DNA of 18,886 bases, from contig JANBPK010001650.1 of assembly GCA_027579435.1 (NCBI GenBank), positions 1 to 18,886 on the forward strand, in the 5' to 3' direction. Below, piece after piece: positions 18,512-18,886 of the stretch. This DNA comes from Candolleomyces eurysporus. Lineage: Eukaryota > Basidiomycota > Agaricomycetes > Agaricales > Psathyrellaceae. Positions within the stretch are counted from its first letter, which is position 1. The number at the start of each line of letters is the position of its first letter. The notes under the pieces are model-generated. The model was not told the DNA's origin, did no database searches, and saw nothing but the letters and a program-made list of their open reading frames with translations. Both the position numbers and the translations under genes were made by a program.

Positions 18512-18886
18512 ATGTTGCTCTTTCATCTTGTCTGTGCTCTCGGCGCGGCTGCGGTTCATGCCCTGCCTGAAGTCAAAGTTCGCGGAACTACGATTTCAGG
18601 CCGTAATGTTTCTCCCAATATCGAGTTCTTTGGTGGTCAGTCTTTCAAAATCTATGGTTTCGCTCAGGGGTTACCAACGTCTGTACTTACATAGGTATCC
18701 CGTTTGCTGAGCCGCCTGTCGGCGCACTCAGGCTTCGACCCCCGGTTCTCAAAGTTCAATTGAACACGACCACCTTCAATGCACCTGACTACGGGAAAAC
18801 CTGCATTCAACCGGTATATTCGAGTTTCTACTTACACCGATTGTTTGACATCTCAACAACTGGAAGCCGGTGATAGCAGATCCTTT
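18512..18886 (+). CDS. secreted carboxylesterase/lipase (type B, alpha/beta hydrolase), 5' part
   Basis: This is the N-terminal part of a type B carboxylesterase, a family that hydrolyses esters and lipids with a Ser-Glu/Asp-His triad; the triad lies beyond the window. Residues 1-18 form a signal peptide (hydrophobic LLFHLVCALGAAAVHA), so the enzyme is likely secreted. The family signature GIPFAEPPVGALRLRPP is clear, followed by a Cys in YGKTCIQP that fits the first family disulfide. Exon 1 is 18512-18635; the intron is 18636-18694 (GTCAGT..ATAG, phase 1), restoring FFGGIPFAEPP. Exon 2 runs from 18695 to about 18813. A further intron probably starts with GTATAT at 18814; its acceptor is uncertain (an AG at 18867-18868 or later). 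The gene runs off the right edge. It is unrelated to the F-box cluster. Confidence 0.85.

Overview
This is nuclear DNA from a fungus, most likely a basidiomycete of the Agaricomycotina. The evidence is short introns (53-125 bp, GT..AG), a capsule-type GT69 mannosyltransferase, and large F-box/leucine-rich-repeat-like proteins of the kind that expand in mushroom-forming fungi. No species can be named from the sequence alone. Four ambiguous bases (1063, 1071, 9599, 18248) suggest a draft assembly.

Layout. The left edge holds the 3' end of a GT69 (CAP59/CMT1-like) alpha-1,3-mannosyltransferase gene (1-858, +). The right edge holds the 5' end of a secreted carboxylesterase/lipase gene (18512-18886, +). 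Between them, about 1.6-18.0 kb, lies a cluster of six apparently intact F-box genes and two gene relics. I sort them into three subfamilies. Subfamily A has A1 (1691-3615, -) and A2 (4550-6489, -). Subfamily B has B1 (6863-8790, +), B2 (10050-12131, +) and B3 (13603-15687, +), plus the relics psiB (4041-4367) and psiB' (12842-13125). The single subfamily C gene is 16127-18043 (+).

How the cluster was built. Flanking DNA is duplicated along with the genes, so the history can partly be read. A divergent A/B pair was duplicated: A1 with psiB, and A2 with B1. A B-B pair was also duplicated: B1 with B2, and psiB' with B3. In each case one B copy collapsed to a fragment. The psiB fragment is about 97% identical to B1, while the adjacent A copies and their 5' flanks are visibly more diverged, which points to gene conversion or a later copying event.

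Function. An N-terminal F-box normally binds Skp1 of an SCF ubiquitin ligase, with the C-terminal repeats choosing the substrate, so the cluster plausibly encodes a rapidly evolving set of substrate adaptors. Subfamilies B and C share, after the F-box, a middle segment and a C-terminal region that align block by block although the sequences are far apart. That shared architecture is the best candidate here for an undescribed domain. No RNA gene, CRISPR array or intact mobile element was recognised.
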